A stretch of 64,000 nt of DNA from positions 1-64,000 of the forward strand of contig JAKQTR010000031.1 of the NCBI GenBank assembly GCA_029562975.1, written 5' to 3'. This document shows positions 18,644-27,181 of the stretch, in pieces. The notes under the pieces were generated by a model. The model ran no database searches, was not told the origin of the DNA, and saw only the letters and a list, made by a program, of their open reading frames with translations. The DNA is from Acidobacteriota bacterium (GTDB lineage: Bacteria; Acidobacteriota; Vicinamibacteria; Vicinamibacterales; JAKQTR01). Position numbers and translations under genes: made by a program. The first letter of the stretch is position 1. Each line of letters opens with the position of its first letter.

Positions 18644-20242
18644 CGCCGCTACCTGCACGACAGCGGAGCCGGCCGTCGGCGCCTCCTGGACGGTCTCGAG
18701 GTCCACGAGCGACTTGTTGTAATCGAGCAGCGCCACCAGCTCCGCGTACTGCGCGTCGGCCAGGTCCCGCTGCGCCTGGAACACGAGGAAGTTGGTGGAG
18801 AGCCCGGCGGCGAACTTCTTCTGCTCCGCCTGGGCGCGCCGTTCCATCAGCGTGCGCGTGGCGCGGCTCGACGCCAGCTTGAGCTGGTTCGTCTGGACGT
18901 TGCGCACGACGTCGCGCACCGACGTCGCCACCTGCAGTTCGAGGTTCTGCAGCTGGAGTTCCGCCTGCGAGAGCTGCAGCCTCGTCCGCGCCAGCTGCGC
19001 TTCGGCGGCGCCCTTGCCGAGCGGGTACGAGAAGGAGACCCCGACGGACCAGTTGTTGAAGTCGTTGCTGACCAGCCGGCTGATCACCTTGTCCCAGCCT
19101 TCCTCCCTCGTGTCGAGGATCGGAGGCGGGAACCCGGGCCCGAAGTTGATCTTCGTGCCGCCCTGCCCCGTCAGGCCGTAGCCGATCTTCGCGCTCAGGT
19201 CGGGCAGGGTCTGGTTTCGCTGGTACTTGATCGTTTCGCGCGTCACCTCGAGGTTTCGGCGCGACTGCCGGAGATCCGTCCGTTTCTCGAGGGCCGTCCG
19301 GACCACGGCCTCGACATCCAGCGTCTGCGCCGCGAACACCGGCTCATCGGTCAGGCTGAAGTGCGTGGTCCAGTAGTCCGGCTCCTTGGAGTCGAGGATG
19401 ATCGTCCGCAGCTGGTCCTCCGCGCTCCGCACGCCGGCTTCGGCGGCGATCACGCTCTCGGTGCGCCTGGCCACCTCGGCCTCGGCTTCGACGACGTCGA
19501 TCGGGGCCATCGTGCCGATCTCGACCTTCGACTTGTTGTTGCGCAGGGCTTCCCTGGCGAGGTCGAGCGACTGGTTCGCGACGTCGAGGGCCGCCGCAGC
19601 GCTCTTGAGGTTCCAGTACGCGTACTTGACGCTCCGGATGGTCGTCAGCACGGTCTGGCGGAGCTCGATGTCCGAGATCTCGCGGTTGGCCTTGCTCACG
19701 AGGAGCTGGTGGCGCGCCGCGTTCACCTTGAAGTCCTTCAGGAGCGGCTGGCTGAAGCTGAAGTTCAGGTTCGACCCGAGCGAGGGGTTCGGGCTGTTGA
19801 ACACGCTGTTGGTCCGGGTGCGCGATGTGTCCCAGGTGACCGTGTAGTTGGCGCCCCACGGCAGCACCTGGTTCACGCCGACTTCCGAGGTGAACCCGTT
19901 GTTCCGGAGCACGTCCGTCGCGCCCGCGAAGAAGCTGCTGATGGGGCTCAGCCGGCGGGTGGCCGTGGCCGACCCGATCAGGTTCGGCGTCCAGGCGGTC
20001 CTGGCCTGGTCGATGGCGAGGTCCTGGAGCTCGGGATTCATCCGCTCGACCCTGAGATTCAGGTTGTTCTGGAGGGCGAGGCGAATGGCTTCTTCCAGCG
20101 GCAGCTGACGGGCCGGGGCGGCAAGTGCCGCCGGCGCCGCGGGCGCGGGCTGCGGGGCCTGAGCGTACGACGGCGAGGCCATGGCGGCGACCAGCGCTGC
20201 GATCGCGCCAGCCCGGATGACTGAGGCACGGCAATCACACAT
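18635..20242 (-). CDS. TolC-like outer-membrane efflux channel
   Basis: 535 residues. The first about 30 residues are a Sec signal ending SPSYAQA. Two OEP repeats follow, with LPLEEAIRLALQNNLNLR opening the first; long coiled-coil helices rich in Ala, Gln and Arg alternate with short beta segments (NNWSVGVSFSYPLGKG). I use ATG 20242, which is followed directly by the signal; an upstream in-frame extension lacks signal character. No inner-membrane pump or adaptor is adjacent, so it may serve several exporters. Its 3' end runs into a heptad array. Confidence 0.88.
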   Translation of the reverse strand: MCDCRASVIRAGAIAALVAAMASPSYAQAPQPAPAAPAALAAPARQLPLEEAIRLALQNNLNLRVERMNPELQDLAIDQARTAWTPNLIGSATATRRLSPISSFFAGATDVLRNNGFTSEVGVNQVLPWGANYTVTWDTSRTRTNSVFNSPNPSLGSNLNFSFSQPLLKDFKVNAARHQLLVSKANREISDIELRQTVLTTIRSVKYAYWNLKSAAAALDVANQSLDLAREALRNNKSKVEIGTMAPIDVVEAEAEVARRTESVIAAEAGVRSAEDQLRTIILDSKEPDYWTTHFSLTDEPVFAAQTLDVEAVVRTALEKRTDLRQSRRNLEVTRETIKYQRNQTLPDLSAKIGYGLTGQGGTKINFGPGFPPPILDTREEGWDKVISRLVSNDFNNWSVGVSFSYPLGKGAAEAQLARTRLQLSQAELQLQNLELQVATSVRDVVRNVQTNQLKLASSRATRTLMERRAQAEQKKFAAGLSTNFLVFQAQRDLADAQYAELVALLDYNKSLVDLETVQEAPTAGSAVVQVAAGR

Positions 20243-20349
20243 GACGGACTGCTCCACTCCTGAAGGATCACGAGGGCGGCGGGACACGCCAGTCCTTAGA
20301 GGAAATAGACGAGACGGGACCGAAGCCGGTTCAGGGACTCCTCACCGGG

Positions 20350-20355
20350 TATACT
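20350..20355 (+). promoter_or_regulatory. Probable -10 box for the S9 peptidase gene
   Basis: TATACT with a predicted start near 20362 and a leader of about 68 bases. No good -35 is visible. The divergent spacer 20243-20429 holds no other recognisable feature. Confidence 0.4.
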
Positions 20356-20429
20356 AGCACCGCGCCAGACCAGCCGTTTTCGATCCGATCTCGTGCGTTT
20401 CGCAATCCGCGAGCGAAGGCAGGCCACCC

Positions 20430-22826
20430 ATGCGCGTGTTCCCAGGAGCGATTGCCGCCCTCACCGTGTCCCTCGCAGCCCCGGCGCTGACGGCCCAGCA
20501 GCCGCCCGCCGCCGCTCCCGCCGCCGCCCGCCCGGCCGCTCCGCCGAGGCTGACGCTCGACGTGGACAGCATCATGCGCGGCCCGGATCTGGTCGGCTAC
20601 CCCCCGTCGGGCCTCCGCTGGTCCGGCGACTCCCGGGACCTCTTCTTCGAGTGGCGCAAGCCGGGCGAGGCCGAGGCGTCGACCTACGTCCTGTCGCAGC
20701 ACGACGCCGTTCCGAGACGGCTGACGGAGGAGGAGCGGAAGCTCGCCCCCCCGGCGGCCGGCGGGGCGTGGGATGAGGCCCGCCGCCGCGTCGTCTTCGC
20801 CGAGCGGGGGGACATCGTCGTCATCGACACGGTGGCGCGCACGCGCCAGCAGATCACGCGCACGACGGCGGTGGAATCCAGCCCGCGGTGGGCCCGGGGA
20901 GGCGCGGCCGTCACGTTCGTCTCGCAGAACAACCTGTTCATCGTGCCGCTGGCCTCCGGGACGCTCCGGCAGCTCACCGACGTGAAGCCGCGGCGGCGCG
21001 ATGCGCGCGACTCGGACAGCCAGCGCGCCCTGAAGGAACAGGAAGCCGCCCTGATCCAGTTCACGAAGGAGGCGGCGGCGCGGCGAAAGGCCGACGAGGA
21101 GGCGCGCAAGCCGGACGCGCTGCCCGAGTTCGAGCTCACCGAGCGGCAGGCCGTGCAGGACCTGCTGCTCGATCCCTCGGAGACGCGCGTCTATCTGGTC
21201 GTCACGGAGCGGGCGGACGCGAAAGCGAGCATCGTGCCGAACTACGTGACCGAGTCCGGCTACACGGAAGACATCGCGTCGCGGCCGAAGGTCGGCGACC
21301 GCCAGGCCGCGCGCCGCCTGGCCGTGCTCGACCTTCGAAGCCGCGCCGTTGTCTGGGCCGATGCGGGTTTCGCCGGCACGATCAAGGCCGGAGGCAGGGA
21401 CCAGCCGAGGGAAGTGGACTGGTCCGCGCCCCTGTTCTCGCCGGACGGCAGCCTCGTCATCGCGCAGGTGCGGTCGGCCGACTTCAAGGACCGCTGGCTC
21501 GTGGCGCTCGACCCCGAGACGGGAAAGGCGCGGGTCCTGGATGCCCTGCGCGACGAGGCGTGGGTGCGCGAGGCGGGCGCGAGAGGGGGCGGCGGCCTGG
21601 GCTGGATGCCCGACGGGCACAGCCTCTGGTTCCTGTCGGAGCGCGACGGCTGGATGCACCTTTACCGCGTGGACGCGGCGCGGCCCGGCTCGGCGCCGGA
21701 GCAGCTCACCTCGGGGCGGTTCGAGGTGTCGTCGGCCCAGATCTCGCCCGACAAAGCGTCCTTCCACCTGGTGACGAGCGAGGCGCACCCCGGCGAGCGC
21801 CATCTCTACGCCATGCCCGTCGCCGGCGGGCCGCGCGTGCGCCTGACGGCGGTGGCCGGGTCGTGCACGGGAGAGGCGTCCCCGGACGGCGCGGTCTTCG
21901 CCCTGATCCATTCGACCGCCACGAAGCCGCCCGAGGTGTACGTCATGCCCAACCGCGCCGGCGCGCCGATGCAGCAGGTGACGCTGACGCCGACCGAGGA
22001 GTGGCGGGCCTTCAGGTGGATCGAGCCCGAGGTCGTCACGTTCAAGGCGCGCGACGGGGCCGAGGTGCACGCCCGGCTCTTCACGCCGGAGATGATCGGG
22101 GCCAGGCGCGACCGGAACAGGCCGGGCGTCGTGTTCGTTCACGGCGCCGGCTACGCCCAGAACGCCCACAGGTACTGGTCGTCGTACTACCGCGAGTTCA
22201 TGTTCGAGCACCTGCTGGCGTCGCGGGGCTACGTCGTGCTCGACGTGGACTACCGCGCGAGCGCGGGCTACGGCCGCGACTGGCGGACGGCGATCTACCG
22301 GCACATGGGCGGCAAGGACCTCGAGGACGTCGTCGACGGCGCGAAGTACCTCGCCGACGCCCACCGCGTGGATCCGCGCCGGATCGGCGTGTGGGGCGGC
22401 AGCTACGGCGGATTCATCACGCTGATGGCGATGTTCACGGCGCCCGGCACGTTCGCGGCCGGCGCGGCGCTGCGGCCGGTGACCGACTGGGCGCACTACA
22501 ACCACGCCTATACGGCGAGCATCCTCAACCAGCCGCAGGACGACACGGAGGCGTACGCGCGAAGCTCGCCGATCCGCTTCGCCGAGGGGCTGAAGGGCGC
22601 GCTGCTCATCTGCCACGGCCTCGTGGACACCAACGTACACGCCCAGGACTCCATCCGGCTCGCGCAGCGCCTGATCGAATTGCGGAAGCGGAACTGGGAG
22701 CTCGCCGTCTACCCGGTCGAGAACCACAGCTTCGAGCAGGCGTCGAGCTGGGCCGACGAGTACTCGCGCATCCTGAAGCTGTTCGAAACCAACCTGCGCC
22801 TGGCGCCGGCGGCCGGCGGCCGTTGA
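20430..22826 (+). CDS. S9-family serine peptidase (DPP-IV/prolyl-oligopeptidase type), secreted
   Basis: 798 residues. A signal peptide ends near ALTAQQ. Residues about 45-550 form a blade-repeat domain with WSGDSRDLFFEW and FSPDGSLVIAQV strands. The alpha/beta-hydrolase domain carries the nucleophile Ser658 in GGSYGG, Asp733 in GLVDTNV and His766 in ENHSFEQ. Oxyanion-side VFVHGAGYAQNAHRYW and YRASAGYGRDWR match the DPP-IV-like branch. Likely a periplasmic peptidase cutting peptides after Pro or small residues. A lysine/glutamate-rich insertion sits near residues 190-230. pyrE follows 20 bases downstream, perhaps co-transcribed. Confidence 0.92.
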   Translation: MRVFPGAIAALTVSLAAPALTAQQPPAAAPAAARPAAPPRLTLDVDSIMRGPDLVGYPPSGLRWSGDSRDLFFEWRKPGEAEASTYVLSQHDAVPRRLTEEERKLAPPAAGGAWDEARRRVVFAERGDIVVIDTVARTRQQITRTTAVESSPRWARGGAAVTFVSQNNLFIVPLASGTLRQLTDVKPRRRDARDSDSQRALKEQEAALIQFTKEAAARRKADEEARKPDALPEFELTERQAVQDLLLDPSETRVYLVVTERADAKASIVPNYVTESGYTEDIASRPKVGDRQAARRLAVLDLRSRAVVWADAGFAGTIKAGGRDQPREVDWSAPLFSPDGSLVIAQVRSADFKDRWLVALDPETGKARVLDALRDEAWVREAGARGGGGLGWMPDGHSLWFLSERDGWMHLYRVDAARPGSAPEQLTSGRFEVSSAQISPDKASFHLVTSEAHPGERHLYAMPVAGGPRVRLTAVAGSCTGEASPDGAVFALIHSTATKPPEVYVMPNRAGAPMQQVTLTPTEEWRAFRWIEPEVVTFKARDGAEVHARLFTPEMIGARRDRNRPGVVFVHGAGYAQNAHRYWSSYYREFMFEHLLASRGYVVLDVDYRASAGYGRDWRTAIYRHMGGKDLEDVVDGAKYLADAHRVDPRRIGVWGGSYGGFITLMAMFTAPGTFAAGAALRPVTDWAHYNHAYTASILNQPQDDTEAYARSSPIRFAEGLKGALLICHGLVDTNVHAQDSIRLAQRLIELRKRNWELAVYPVENHSFEQASSWADEYSRILKLFETNLRLAPAAGGR

Positions 22827-22846
22827 TCCCCAGGGAGTCTCCTCCG

Positions 22847-23437
22847 ATGAGTCCTGACGACGTCCTCCGGCGGTTCACCGAGCTTGGCGCGCTGCTCGAG
22901 GGCCATTTCCGCCTGACCTCCGGGCTCCACAGCCCGACTTACCTGCAGTGCGCGCTGGTGCTCCAGCACCCTCGGGAGGCGGAGGCGCTCGGCCGTCTGC
23001 TCGGCGCGGCCGTCGCCGGGCGTCTGGCTGGCGCGGCCCCGACGGTGGTGCTCTCTCCGGCAATCGGCGGCCTCATCATCGGCCACGAGGTGGCGCGCGC
23101 GCTCGGCGTCCGCGCGATCTTCGCCGAACGCGCCGACGGCGTCCTGACGCTCCGCCGCGGCTTCGACCTCGCCGCGGACGATCGCGTCGTGATCATCGAG
23201 GACGTGATGACCACGGGCGGCTCCACCCGCGAGACCATCGAGGTCGCGCGGGCGAAGGGCGCAACGGTCGTGGCCGCGGGAACGGTAATCAACCGCAGCG
23301 GCTCGCCGAACCCGGTGGACGTCCCGTTCGTGGCGCTGGCGGCCATCACGCCGCCGACCTACGCGCCCGAGGCGTGCCCGCTCTGCGAGCAGGGGATCCC
23401 GGTCACGAAGCCGGGATCGCGGGCGGAGGCGAAGTAG
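22847..23437 (+). CDS. pyrE: Orotate phosphoribosyltransferase
   Basis: 196 residues. Makes OMP from orotate and PRPP. Begins MSPDDVLRRFTELGALLEGHF with SGLHSPTYLQ, the orotate loop; FAERADGVLTLRRGF and the PRPP motif VVIIEDVMTTGGST follow. It ends EACPLCEQGIPVTKPGSR, as in many longer bacterial PyrE proteins. ATG 22847 follows GGGAGTCTCC. It is separated from both pyr operons, which suggests independent control, and it has a diverged paralogue at 11970-12590. Confidence 0.95.
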   Translation: MSPDDVLRRFTELGALLEGHFRLTSGLHSPTYLQCALVLQHPREAEALGRLLGAAVAGRLAGAAPTVVLSPAIGGLIIGHEVARALGVRAIFAERADGVLTLRRGFDLAADDRVVIIEDVMTTGGSTRETIEVARAKGATVVAAGTVINRSGSPNPVDVPFVALAAITPPTYAPEACPLCEQGIPVTKPGSRAEAK

Positions 23438-23443
23438 GGAGGC

Positions 23444-23478
23444 GGGGTCCGGAATCCGACATCCGGCCTTCGGAGTGA
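23444..23478. repeat. Heptad repeat array between pyrE and truA
   Basis: Units GGGGTCC, GGAATCC, GACATCC, GGCCTTC, GGAGTGA in strict 7-nt register. Confidence 0.65.
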
Positions 23479-23509
23479 GCGGCCCGCCGGGGCCGGCCTT
23501 GCAGCATCG

Positions 23510-24310
23510 ATGAAGCGGGTCCTGAGACTCACGCTCGCCTACGAGGGAACGGCCTACGTCGGCTGGCAGCGGCAGGCCAGCGGGACGTCGATCCAGGGCC
23601 TGCTCGAGGAGGCGCTGGAGCGGCTGACGGGAGCGCCGGTCGCCGTCCACGGCGCCGGACGGACGGATGCCGGCGTGCACGCCTTCGGCCAGGTGGCCTC
23701 CGCGAGGGTGGACACCGGCCTCGAAGCAGCCGTGATTCGCCGGGCCCTCAACGCCGTGCTGCCGCCCGACGTGCGCGTGCTCGCCATCGACGACGCCGGC
23801 TTGGAGTTCCACGCGAGGTACAGCGCGAGCGGCAAGGCCTACGAGTACCGGATCTGGGAGGGGACCGTGCAGCCCCCGTTCGCCAGGGCGTGGAGCTGGC
23901 ACCATCCCCGGCCTCTCGACGTGGCGGCGATGGACGCGGGCGCTCGGCTGCTGGAAGGCCGCCACGACTTCACGGCGTTCCAGTCCGCGGGCAGCCGCGT
24001 CAGGTCGGCCGTGCGCACCATCGTCTGCGCGCGCGTGGGCGTGGACGATCCCGGGCCTGCCGTTCTGGGGCGCGCGGCGGCGCGCGGCGGACTCGCCGAG
24101 GCTGGCCGCCTGCTCGTCCTGAGCGTGGAGGCGGACGGCTTCCTGAGGCACATGGTCCGCGCCATCGCCGGCACGCTGGTGGAGGTGGGCGAAGGGCGGC
24201 GCGATCCCGGGTCGGTCGGCGCGCTCCTCCAGTCGCGGGACCGCTCTGCCGCCGGCGCCACAGCCCCGCCGCACGGGCTCGTGCTGGTTCGCGTCCTGTA
24301 CCCCGCCTGA
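23510..24310 (+). CDS. truA: tRNA pseudouridine(38-40) synthase TruA
   Basis: 266 residues. Isomerises uridines 38-40 in the tRNA anticodon arm. LAYEGTAYVGWQRQ opens the protein; the catalytic Asp53 is in GAGRTDAGVHAFGQV; ASGKAYEYRIW and FLRHMVRAIAGTLVEVGEG complete the signature set. A short charged insertion (DDPGPAVLGRAAARGG) near residue 180 is extra to compact homologues. Monocistronic as far as visible, with a palindrome downstream at 24357-24378. Confidence 0.95.
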   Translation: MKRVLRLTLAYEGTAYVGWQRQASGTSIQGLLEEALERLTGAPVAVHGAGRTDAGVHAFGQVASARVDTGLEAAVIRRALNAVLPPDVRVLAIDDAGLEFHARYSASGKAYEYRIWEGTVQPPFARAWSWHHPRPLDVAAMDAGARLLEGRHDFTAFQSAGSRVRSAVRTIVCARVGVDDPGPAVLGRAAARGGLAEAGRLLVLSVEADGFLRHMVRAIAGTLVEVGEGRRDPGSVGALLQSRDRSAAGATAPPHGLVLVRVLYPA

Positions 24311-24351
24311 GCGCCCGCGTCCCGCGTTCCCGGCGCCCGCCCGGCATCCTG
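24310..24351. repeat. GC-type heptad array after truA
   Basis: AGCGCCC, GCGTCCC, GCGTTCC, CGGCGCC and three looser units. The register is less clean than in the AT-type arrays. Confidence 0.35.
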
Positions 24352-24356
24352 CGGGG

Positions 24357-24378
24357 CCGCGCGCCCCGGGGCGCGCGG
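24357..24378. terminator. 22-bp perfect palindrome between truA and uppS
   Basis: CCGCGCGCCCC joined directly to GGGGCGCGCGG. In RNA this gives a strong 9-bp GC stem with a tetraloop. No T-tract follows, so termination would be atypical; a protein site is the alternative. Confidence 0.4.
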
Positions 24379-24436
24379 TGGCGCCCATGTTGCGAAGCCT
24401 GTATCATGAAGGATCGAGTCTTCCCTGGGTGCGTTC

Positions 24437-25228
24437 ATGGCGCTTGACCATCTGCTGGCGTGGCTGCGACCGGGGTCGCCAGAAGAGGCCTTGGCGCACC
24501 GCCTGGATCCGCTCAAGCTGCCTGCGCACATCGCCATCATCATGGACGGCAACGGGCGGTGGGCCGCCCGGCGCCACCTGCCGCGCGTTCAGGGCCATCA
24601 GGCTGGCGTGGACGCCGTGCGCGATGCGGTCGAAGCCTGCGCGCGGATGGGCATCAGCGTCCTGACGCTCTACGCCTTCTCGACCGAGAACTGGAAGCGG
24701 CCCCAGCTCGAAGTGACGACGCTGATGCGCCTCCTGAAGCGCTACCTGAAGCAGGAGCGCCACACGCTGGTCGAGCACCACATCCGCTTTCGGATGATCG
24801 GCCGCCACGAAGGCCTTCCGGCCGACATCCGGGCCGAGCTGGCCAGCGCCGAACGCGAGACGGCTGACGCCGCAGGCATGCAGTTCAACATCGCCCTCAA
24901 CTACAGCGGGCGGGCGGAGATCGTGGATGCCGCCCGCCGCGCCGTCGCGCTGGGGCTCGGCGCGGACGCCCTCGACGAGCAGCGGTTCGGCAGCCTGCTG
25001 TACACCGCGGGCCAGCCGGACCCGGACCTGCTCATCCGCACGAGCGGGGAGATGCGCGTCAGCAACTTCCTCTTGTGGCAGATCGCCTACGCCGAGATCC
25101 ACGTCACCGACGTGCTGTGGCCTGACTTCCGGTGCCGCCACCTGCTCGAGGCGGTGCTCGACTACCAGCAGCGGGAGCGCCGCTACGGCGGCATCAAGCA
25201 GCCCGCCCGCAGGCGCAGATCCCCGTGA
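24437..25228 (+). CDS. uppS: Undecaprenyl diphosphate synthase (cis-prenyltransferase)
   Basis: 263 residues. Adds isopentenyl units in cis to make the C55 carrier for peptidoglycan and O-glycans. The catalytic HIAIIMDGNGRWA (Asp37), LTLYAFSTENWKRP, ALNYSGRAEI and DPDLLIRTSGEMRVSNF blocks are complete. TATCAT at 24402-24407 may be its -10. Its stop overlaps the cdsA start (GTGA), beginning a uppS-cdsA-dxr-rseP operon found in many bacteria. Confidence 0.97.
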   Translation: MALDHLLAWLRPGSPEEALAHRLDPLKLPAHIAIIMDGNGRWAARRHLPRVQGHQAGVDAVRDAVEACARMGISVLTLYAFSTENWKRPQLEVTTLMRLLKRYLKQERHTLVEHHIRFRMIGRHEGLPADIRAELASAERETADAAGMQFNIALNYSGRAEIVDAARRAVALGLGADALDEQRFGSLLYTAGQPDPDLLIRTSGEMRVSNFLLWQIAYAEIHVTDVLWPDFRCRHLLEAVLDYQQRERRYGGIKQPARRRRSP

Positions 25229-26010
25229 CGCGCTTCGTCAGCGGGCTGGTCATGATTGCCGCGTTCGCGGGCGTGCTGTGGTACGCGCCGCCGTGGCTCT
25301 TCCTCGTGGTCATCGAGATCCTCGTCGTCGCGGCGGTGCTGGAGTACGCCGGGTTGATGGAGCGGACCGGCGTGCCCGTCCCCCGTCCGCTGGCCGCCGC
25401 CGCGGCAGTCGTGATTTGCGCGGGGATTGCGTGGCCGGGGCCGTATGCCGTGCCCGGCCTGGCGGCCGCCGTCGTGGTAGTCCTGCTCGCGGCGCTGACG
25501 GCGTCGGAGCCGGATCCGCGCGTTCCGGCGGCCGTGGCGGCCGCGCTGTTCCCGTCGCTCTACATCGCCGTGCCGCTCGCCCTGGCTGCCGTCGTGCGGA
25601 CGGATCATGGCCGGGAGGCGCTGCTGCTCTGCGTCCTGGTCGTCCTGGCGTCAGACACGGCGCAGTACTACACGGGCACGCTCTTCGGCCGGCACCGGCT
25701 GGCTCCCTCCGTCAGCCCGAAGAAGAGCGTGGAGGGCGCGGCAGGCGGCTTCGTCGCCGGCGTGGCGATTGCCGCCGGGCTCGGCCGGCTCTGGCTGCCC
25801 GCGGTGCCCGTCCCGCGCCTCGTGGCCATCGGCATCGTGCTCGTCGGCCTCGGCATCGCGGGCGATCTCTTCGAGTCGCTGCTGAAGCGCAGCGCCAACG
25901 TCAAGGACAGCTCGGCGCTCATTCCTGGCCACGGCGGCGTGCTCGACCGCATCGACGCCTACCTCTTCGTCATCCCGGGTTACTACCTCGTCTTGAGGCT
26001 GGCCGCGTGA
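25225..26010 (+). CDS. cdsA: Phosphatidate cytidylyltransferase
   Basis: 261 residues, about seven membrane segments. Makes CDP-diacylglycerol from phosphatidate and CTP. The C-terminal signature starts DSSALIPGHGGVLDRID and the SDTAQYYTGTLFGRHR-SPKKSVEGAAGG region is also conserved. GTG 25225 overlaps the uppS stop by 4 bases and its own stop overlaps dxr in the same way, implying coupled translation. Confidence 0.95.
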   Translation: MTRFVSGLVMIAAFAGVLWYAPPWLFLVVIEILVVAAVLEYAGLMERTGVPVPRPLAAAAAVVICAGIAWPGPYAVPGLAAAVVVVLLAALTASEPDPRVPAAVAAALFPSLYIAVPLALAAVVRTDHGREALLLCVLVVLASDTAQYYTGTLFGRHRLAPSVSPKKSVEGAAGGFVAGVAIAAGLGRLWLPAVPVPRLVAIGIVLVGLGIAGDLFESLLKRSANVKDSSALIPGHGGVLDRIDAYLFVIPGYYLVLRLAA

Positions 26011-27167
26011 GGCGCATCGCGATTCTCGGCTCCACGGGCTCGATTGGCCGAAGCGCGCTGTCGGTGGCCGAGGCCCACCCGGATCGCCTGGAGGTTGTCA
26101 GCCTTGCTGCCGGCTCGAACGCGGCGCTGCTGGCCGCGCAGGTGTCGCGGGTCCGTCCCCGCGTGGCAGCCATGGCGACGCCGCGCGCCCTGGAGTCGCT
26201 CCGCGCGCACCTCGGGGCCGCCGCCGGCGCGCGCCTGGTGTCCGGCCCGGACGGCCTCATCGAGGCGGCCACGCATCCCGACGCCGACGTGCTCCTGTGC
26301 GCCTCGTCGGGCACGGCCGCCCTGGAAGCCGTGCTCGCGGCCATCGAGGCGGGCAAGACGATCGCCCTCGCCAACAAGGAAGTGCTCGTGATGGCGGGCG
26401 CGCTCGTGACCTCGGCGGCGCGGCGTCGAGGCGTCGCCATCCTGCCGGTGGACAGCGAGCACAACGCGATCCACCAGTGCCTGCACGGCCGCGACCGCGC
26501 CGAGATCGCGCGCCTGATCCTCACGGCGTCCGGCGGGCCGTTCCGAGGCCACACGCTGGCGCAGATGAAGCAGGTGGGGCCGGACGACGCCCTGCGCCAC
26601 CCGACGTGGCGGATGGGGCGGAAGATCACGATCGACTCGGCGACGCTGATGAACAAGGGCCTCGAGGTCATCGAGGCGCGCTGGCTCTTCGGCGTCGGCC
26701 CGGCCCAGATCGACGTCGTCGTCCACCCGCAGTCGGTGGTGCACTCCATGGTGGAGCTGCGGGACGGATCCATCATCGCGCAGCTCGGCGTCGCCGACAT
26801 GCGCTTGCCCATCCAGTACGCCTTCTCGTATCCCGAACGATGGGAGAGCCCGCTGCCGCGGCTGGACCTCGCGCGCTGCGGCCGCCTCGACTTCGCTGTG
26901 GCGGACCACCAGCGCTTCCCCTGCCTCGGCCTGGCCTACCGCGCCCTCGAGGGCGACTCGGCGCTCCCGGTCGTCCTGAACGCCGCGAACGAGGTCGCCG
27001 TGGCCGCGTTCCTCGGGGGCACGCTGGGCTTCCTCGCCATCCCGGAGCTCATCGAGCGGACCATGGAGGCGAGCCCCGCCGGGAACGTCTCGACGCTGGC
27101 CGACGTCCGCAGCGTGGACCGCTGGGCGCGGGGCGTCGCGCAGGATCTCGCCTCCGGCTACAATTGA
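26007..27167 (+). CDS. dxr: 1-deoxy-D-xylulose 5-phosphate reductoisomerase
   Basis: 386 residues. Second step of the MEP isoprenoid pathway. NADPH loop ILGSTGSIGRSAL at residues 6-18; ALANKEVLVMAG; metal ligands in LPVDSEHNAIHQCL; substrate loop ASGGPFRG and HPTWRMGRKITIDSATLMN follow, then the C-terminal helical domain. GTG 26007 overlaps the cdsA stop. Provides isopentenyl diphosphate for the uppS product in the same operon. It is the target of fosmidomycin; an Fsr-like exporter lies at 53244-54437. Confidence 0.97.
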   Translation: MRRIAILGSTGSIGRSALSVAEAHPDRLEVVSLAAGSNAALLAAQVSRVRPRVAAMATPRALESLRAHLGAAAGARLVSGPDGLIEAATHPDADVLLCASSGTAALEAVLAAIEAGKTIALANKEVLVMAGALVTSAARRRGVAILPVDSEHNAIHQCLHGRDRAEIARLILTASGGPFRGHTLAQMKQVGPDDALRHPTWRMGRKITIDSATLMNKGLEVIEARWLFGVGPAQIDVVVHPQSVVHSMVELRDGSIIAQLGVADMRLPIQYAFSYPERWESPLPRLDLARCGRLDFAVADHQRFPCLGLAYRALEGDSALPVVLNAANEVAVAAFLGGTLGFLAIPELIERTMEASPAGNVSTLADVRSVDRWARGVAQDLASGYN

Positions 27168-27181
27168 TCGGGAGAGGTCCC

